18,503 nucleotides of DNA, taken from contig JBCCQH010000131.1 of the NCBI GenBank assembly GCA_039024435.1, positions 1 through 18,503 of the forward strand, written 5' to 3'. The position numbers and the translations under genes were made by a program. This DNA comes from JBCCQH01 sp039024435 (GTDB taxonomy: Bacteria > Bacteroidota > Bacteroidia > J057 > JADKCL01). Below the pieces are notes generated by a model, which saw nothing but the letters and a program-made list of their open reading frames with translations, was not told the DNA's origin and did not search any database. This document shows, one piece after another, positions 15,493 to 18,503 of this stretch. Numbering within the stretch: position 1 is the stretch's first letter; each line of letters begins with the position of its first letter.

Positions 15493-15936
15493 TTAAGTGG
15501 GTTGGACGATGGACTCACGGAGCCAGTTTTTTTCTGCGGCTTCTTCCGGACAGTAAATCATCAACTTATCGCCGTCGGAAAGCAGCATCACTTCCATTTC
15601 CGTAAGGTCGTAGTGGTAGCGCCGGCGCAGGACATCGCGGTCGTCTACTTCCCCGAGGCCGTCTTTGGCAATGACCCGGAACGTGTCCGGTCCGTAGCGC
15701 CCCGTGCGGGAAACCAAGACGCGCTTGATGGTCGCGCCGGAAATTTCTCCCCGCCAGACTTGCAAGACGAGGCTTTCCGTGCTGACATCAATCTTCAACA
15801 TCAGAGGCGAATTCACCAAATCAAAGCGCTCCGTCGTGCTTTCGGCTTCGTTGACCACCAGCAAACCGTGGTCCGCGCCGTAGTGTACGGAATGCGTTTT
15901 CAACGCAAAACGTAAATGTTCTTCATAGTTTTTCAT
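15493..15936 (-). CDS. hypothetical 147-aa protein, divergent from the caspase-CHAT gene
   Basis: I do not recognise the family. The protein is acidic to neutral, has no signal peptide or membrane helix, and alternates hydrophobic and charged residues in a beta-rich pattern (LMLKIDVSTESLVLQVWRGEI, ATIKRVLVSR, DTFRVIAKDG, YHYDLTEMEVMLLSDGDKLMIYC). It starts MKNYEEHLRFAL at 15936; the open frame continues upstream to 16017, but those extra residues (Pro/Ala-rich) look non-coding. It has its own terminator. Its start lies 302 bp from the start of the caspase-like gene on the other strand, so shared regulation is possible. It could be a partner or regulator of the neighbouring proteases, but nothing in the sequence proves this. 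Confidence 0.65.
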   Translation of the reverse strand: MKNYEEHLRFALKTHSVHYGADHGLLVVNEAESTTERFDLVNSPLMLKIDVSTESLVLQVWRGEISGATIKRVLVSRTGRYGPDTFRVIAKDGLGEVDDRDVLRRRYHYDLTEMEVMLLSDGDKLMIYCPEEAAEKNWLRESIVQPT

Positions 15937-16087
15937 ATTGCTAGAATTGTTTAAATGAGACGTGGCTGGGGCGCCGGCGACCGCAGGAAAAGGCGGTGCA
16001 TTGCGCTCAAAGGTCAATTTGCAAAGTCATGGTCCCGGAATTTGACCGATTTTCCGCGCTCAATTTGCCTTCAAGTTTGCCGGGTAA

Positions 16088-16132
16088 CCGCAGCGAAGGT
16101 GCAGGGGGCCGTCCAAAAGCCCTTTGCTGCGG
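16088..16132. repeat. 12-bp stem-loop in the divergent region before the caspase gene
   Basis: CCGCAGCGAAGG (16088-16099) pairs with CCTTTGCTGCGG (16121-16132), 12 bp with one G-T wobble and a 21-nt spacer. It is upstream of the candidate promoter at 16175, so it would be a DNA site or belong to a transcript starting further upstream. TCAATTTGC occurs twice nearby (16014-16022 and 16060-16068). Confidence 0.4.
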
Positions 16133-16174
16133 GGCAAAGATGCTTTTTCATTTATTTCCCCTCCGTGCTCATTT

Positions 16175-16206
16175 TTTGTTTGATCGCCTCCATTGGGGTA
16201 CTTTTC
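16175..16206 (+). promoter_or_regulatory. candidate promoter of the caspase-like gene
   Basis: TTTG (16175-16178), 20 nt, TACTTTTC (16199-16206) fits the Bacteroidota pattern TTTG-N19-21-TAnnTTTG with one mismatch in the last base. Transcription would begin about 25 nt before the ATG at 16239, which supports that start over the longer open frame beginning at 15996. Confidence 0.45.
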
Positions 16207-16238
16207 CCGCCGATTCCGTATCCCAATTCTTTCCCCTT

Positions 16239-17786
16239 ATGCACCCAAATGCCAAGTTGTACGGATTGCTGGTCGGCATCAATGCCTACCCCTTTCCCGT
16301 GCGCCCCCGGCGGGGCAGTATCGCCGATGTGCAACGCCTCGCAGACCTGCTCCGCAATCATTTTCCCCACGCTGAATTGCGGCTCCTCCTCAACCGGGCC
16401 GCAACCCGCAAGGCCATCATTAATGGTTTCCGTTCGCATTTGAGCCGGGCGTGTGCCCCGGACACAATTTGGTTTCACTTTTCGGGGCACGGCTCCCGCC
16501 AGTGTTCCGCACCGGAATTCATCACCGCCGGACTCAGCCCCCTCGGGGTCGACGAAACCCTGGTGGGGTACGACAGCCGCACCCCGTCGGGCCGTGATCT
16601 GGCCGACAAAGAGTTGGCCTTGCTCCTGGATGAATTGGCGGAGACCGGCGCGCGGATCATCTGTACGTTTGATTGCTGCCATTCCGGCGGGGCGACCCGC
16701 TATCTGCAGGACGGAAAGCGGGTTCCCAATCCGGATCATTTGATCGCCCGGGAGTGGTCCGACATCGCGCCAGCGCGGCCCTTGGGCGACTACCTGGAAG
16801 GGCAATATGCCCGCATGGATCGCCTGCACGTACCGGAGCCTTCGCACGTGGCCCTCTCCGCGTGCCAAAGTTCGGAAAAGGCGTACGAAACCCCGGAAAC
16901 GGGGCTTTTTTCGCAGGCATTGCGGGAGGCTTTGCACAAAATGGGGCCGGATGCCCCGCTGGCGCAACTGCATGATTTTGTGCGCTTGCGGGTGAAAAAT
17001 GCCCTTGCCTCCACGCACCTTCAGCAGACGCCGCACCTGGAATTGTTCGGTGAGATTCGCTCACCCCACCGCTTGCTTTCCGGTGCGGATACCGCCCCGG
17101 TAACGCCCCGGATGCTTTTGCGGGAAGGTGATCACTGGTGGGTCAATTGGGGGCAAATAGACGGACTGCGCGCCGGGATGGTGCTCTGCCTGGAGGATCG
17201 CGGCGGGAACCGAGTGGGGAGGGCGCGGGTGCAGATGGCGTGCCTGGAACGGAGTCGCTTGGCGGTCTCGCCCGCGGATCTGGCGGAAGCTACATTTGTC
17301 CGTTTGCCTTCGGCCCTTCGGAACCGCTTTGGGATGTATTTTGCCGGCACCGAAACCCAGTTTGCGCCCGTCCTGTCCTGCATCAACACCTTCCGGCGCC
17401 ACGAATTGATCCCAACTTCCCGGGCAGAAGCCGAGTTTGAAATTGTATCTGCGGGGCAAAACCGGCATCCGCCCGATGATGTACCCGCGGATGTCGGTGG
17501 AGCGGATTGCACAGATGGCGCGGAAGCAAGACTGGAAGGTGCGAATTTTTCATTTTGCGGGGCATGCCAGTGGGGAGAAGTTGGAGTTTACGGATCTAGC
17601 GGTGGACTTGGGAGCCTTGGGAGAACGCATGGCTCGGGACTTGGGAACGCAACTGGTATTTCTAAACGGATGCGGTACCCAAGCATCATCCGCCCCGCTC
17701 CTGAAAGCCGGAATTCCGGCCGTGATCGCTACCACTGCCGCCGTCGGCGATGTGCAGGCGTCGCGATTTGCGCGGTTTTTCTATGA
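16239..17786 (+). CDS. caspase-like (C14) protease, N-terminal part of a frameshifted caspase-CHAT gene
   Basis: Translation from ATG 16239 starts KLYGLLVGINAYPFP, the first strand of caspase-like C14 domains. The catalytic His84 is in WFHFSGHGS and the catalytic Cys147 in CTFDCCHSGG; YDSRTPSGRDLADKEL and HVALSACQSSEKAYE also fit the family. The caspase domain covers about 1-265. A small beta-rich module follows (about 295-355, HWWVNWGQIDGLRAGMVLCLED). The sequence looks natural until about residue 406 (AEFEIVSAG, 17453). The remaining residues to 17786 are the out-of-frame reading of the CHAT domain and should not be taken as real protein. There is no signal peptide, so it is cytoplasmic. 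Such proteases are often effectors in bacterial conflict or cell-death modules. The frame break may be a mutation, an assembly error or programmed slippage. Confidence 0.75.
   Translation: MHPNAKLYGLLVGINAYPFPVRPRRGSIADVQRLADLLRNHFPHAELRLLLNRAATRKAIINGFRSHLSRACAPDTIWFHFSGHGSRQCSAPEFITAGLSPLGVDETLVGYDSRTPSGRDLADKELALLLDELAETGARIICTFDCCHSGGATRYLQDGKRVPNPDHLIAREWSDIAPARPLGDYLEGQYARMDRLHVPEPSHVALSACQSSEKAYETPETGLFSQALREALHKMGPDAPLAQLHDFVRLRVKNALASTHLQQTPHLELFGEIRSPHRLLSGADTAPVTPRMLLREGDHWWVNWGQIDGLRAGMVLCLEDRGGNRVGRARVQMACLERSRLAVSPADLAEATFVRLPSALRNRFGMYFAGTETQFAPVLSCINTFRRHELIPTSRAEAEFEIVSAGQNRHPPDDVPADVGGADCTDGAEARLEGANFSFCGACQWGEVGVYGSSGGLGSLGRTHGSGLGNATGISKRMRYPSIIRPAPESRNSGRDRYHCRRRRCAGVAICAVFL
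17453..17461 (+). other. frameshift junction between caspase and CHAT frames
   Basis: The sequence GGGGCAAAA holds two adjacent homopolymers (GGGG 17453-17456, AAAA 17458-17461). Removing one G or one A joins the caspase frame (…FEIVSAG) to the CHAT frame (TGIRPMMYPRMSVERI) without a stop. The CHAT frame has a stop at 17407-17409, so the change must lie after that point. Confidence 0.6.
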
Positions 17787-18408
17787 GGCACTGAGCGATG
17801 GGCAGTCGATTGAGGAAGCCTTTTTGTATGCACAGGATATGGTACGGAGTCTCGGAGGCGATACTCAAATTGTGATCCGAGATCTGCGGCACCTTAGCTC
17901 CGGGACCGATAATGATCGCCCGGGATCCTGGATTCTCTACCTCAATGAAAACTTTCCTAACCGAAAATGGAATATCTTCCGCGACCAGAATAATAAGCGA
18001 AGATCGAGGCGGAAATTTTTGGCCATAGCAATTGCATCCTTATGCTTTTTGCTGGTTGGGATTGCGCAGGTTTGGCCGGTTGCTGAAGTGTCAATCCCGG
18101 TCTACCTGGTGGACCAGAATGGCGTTCCCTACAATGGGATAGAAGTGCCCAAAAGATACACTTTGATCTTCCAGAATGGGGCCTACCGGGCCACTTTCCC
18201 CGTCCAGGATTGGCGTACCGAGATCGTGGTCCCTGCTCGGGAGCTGGATTACGAAACCGCAACCATCCGTCTGGCGAAAGGCGGCCAGCCCTACTCTAAG
18301 AGGCTGTTTAAATTTAATTCTGCGATTTTGCTATGGCATCTTTTTTCGCCCCTCTTCCGCTATTTTCTCGCCCATAGCTCGGGCTATGGACTCCAAAATG
18401 AGCTTTGA
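17476..18408 (+). CDS. CHAT protease domain with transmembrane helix, 3' end replaced by a MITE
   Basis: This frame is open from 17410; in-frame ATGs are at 17476 and 17479 and a TTG at 17437. It encodes a CHAT (caspase HetF-associated TPRs) protease domain: VRIFHFAGHASGEKLEF with the catalytic His (codon 17563-17565), LVFLNGCGTQASS with the catalytic Cys (codon 17671-17673), GIPAVIATTAAVGDVQASRFARFFYEAL and SIEEAFLYA, ending with WILYLNE. A basic stretch (NKRRSRRK) and one transmembrane helix (LAIAIASLCFLLVGIAQVW, near 18020-18075) follow, then a beta-rich domain of about 75 residues starting SIPVYLVDQNGVPYNG. From 18301 to the stop at 18406-18408 the 35 codons come from a MITE, so the natural C-terminus is lost. 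The domain probably forms one protein with the caspase part upstream, split by the frameshift at about 17453-17461. Likely a damaged gene. Confidence 0.75.
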   Translation: MMYPRMSVERIAQMARKQDWKVRIFHFAGHASGEKLEFTDLAVDLGALGERMARDLGTQLVFLNGCGTQASSAPLLKAGIPAVIATTAAVGDVQASRFARFFYEALSDGQSIEEAFLYAQDMVRSLGGDTQIVIRDLRHLSSGTDNDRPGSWILYLNENFPNRKWNIFRDQNNKRRSRRKFLAIAIASLCFLLVGIAQVWPVAEVSIPVYLVDQNGVPYNGIEVPKRYTLIFQNGAYRATFPVQDWRTEIVVPARELDYETATIRLAKGGQPYSKRLFKFNSAILLWHLFSPLFRYFLAHSSGYGLQNEL

Positions 18409-18461
18409 TGGACAAAAAAATCTGCACTAGCAAATTTCACAAACCAATTTTAAACAGCCTC
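18300..18461. mobile_element. 162-bp MITE with TAA target duplication
   Basis: The ends GAGGCTGTTTAAA (18300-18312) and TTTAAACAGCCTC (18449-18461) are perfect 13-bp terminal inverted repeats. TAA flanks both sides (18297-18299 and 18462-18464); an alternative reading gives CTAAG duplications with 12-bp repeats. Ends of this type with a 3-bp TNA duplication resemble those of IS5-family elements. Inside, CCATAGC-TCGG-GCTATGG (18372-18389) forms a hairpin. No transposase is encoded, so it would need a transposase in trans. It is inserted in the CHAT gene and provides that gene's stop codon. Confidence 0.8.
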
Positions 18462-18462
18462 T

Positions 18463-18503
18463 AAGAAAACCGCGATTGCCCAAAGTGGAGATTCGAAAAT
18501 TAA
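18463..18503 (+). pseudogene. severed 3' coding end of the CHAT gene (continues beyond window)
   Basis: If the MITE and one copy of the duplication are removed (165 bp, a multiple of three), the CHAT frame GGQPYSK continues as KTAIAQSGDSKI to the window end with no stop. This shows that the ancestral protein was longer and that the present stop in the MITE truncates it. Confidence 0.6.

Noticed and set aside
14634..15605. 323-aa plus-strand open frame opposite the deiminase-like gene
   Set aside because: The minus strand carries all pentein motifs; this frame also crosses the terminator and gene boundary.
15996..16238. N-terminal extension of the caspase-like protein
   Set aside because: The caspase domain begins right after the ATG at 16239, and a good promoter match lies just before it, within the extension.

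Overview
The window looks like chromosomal DNA of a Bacteroidota bacterium, most likely from the Saprospiria (Lewinella/Haliscomenobacter-like). The support is a type IX secretion (T9SS) sortase gene (porU), a secreted protein with a T9SS C-terminal sorting domain, a DUF3810 membrane metalloprotease, a Bacteroidota-type TPR-like 511-aa protein, TAnnTTTG promoter elements, and no clear Shine-Dalgarno sequences. The lineage below phylum is inference. I see no tRNA, rRNA, CRISPR array or transposase gene.

Left part (1-8165). The 3' end of an unrecognised gene (1-201) is followed by about 440 bp of AT-rich non-coding DNA. Next come a secreted T9SS cargo protein (641-1870), a dyad-rich regulatory region (about 2101-2236), a small HTH regulator (2237-3253) and, convergent to it, porU (3309-7313, minus). 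PorU cleaves sorting domains of the type carried by the 641-1870 product, so a substrate and its processing enzyme lie close together. Divergent from porU is a short Cys-rich secreted protein with a canonical EF-hand-type loop (7691-8110). It is preceded by two direct repeats that fit a LytTR-type response regulator site and followed by a strong terminator.

Middle part (8312-13953). Two M16 peptidase genes form a minus-strand operon: the upstream product has the full HxxEH...E site and the downstream product lacks it, the usual arrangement of a heterodimeric M16 protease. Divergent from them is a DUF3810 membrane protein with HEMSH, then the TPR-like 511-aa protein.

Right part (13952-18503). 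This part is more accessory. A diverged copy of a small repeat with a perfect 14-bp hairpin separates the TPR-like gene from a minus-strand pentein-fold (arginine/agmatine deiminase-like) enzyme. A 147-aa orphan follows, with its own terminator. Divergent from the orphan is a caspase-like protease whose frame breaks at about 17453-17461 and continues in another frame as a CHAT protease with a transmembrane helix. The CHAT gene is interrupted near its 3' end by a 162-bp MITE (18300-18461). The MITE has 13-bp terminal inverted repeats and a TAA target duplication, supplies the present stop codon, and leaves the original reading frame open beyond it to the window end. The MITE core and the repeat at 13952-14111 belong to one family. 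The damaged caspase-CHAT gene and this repeat family are the most interesting content of the window.
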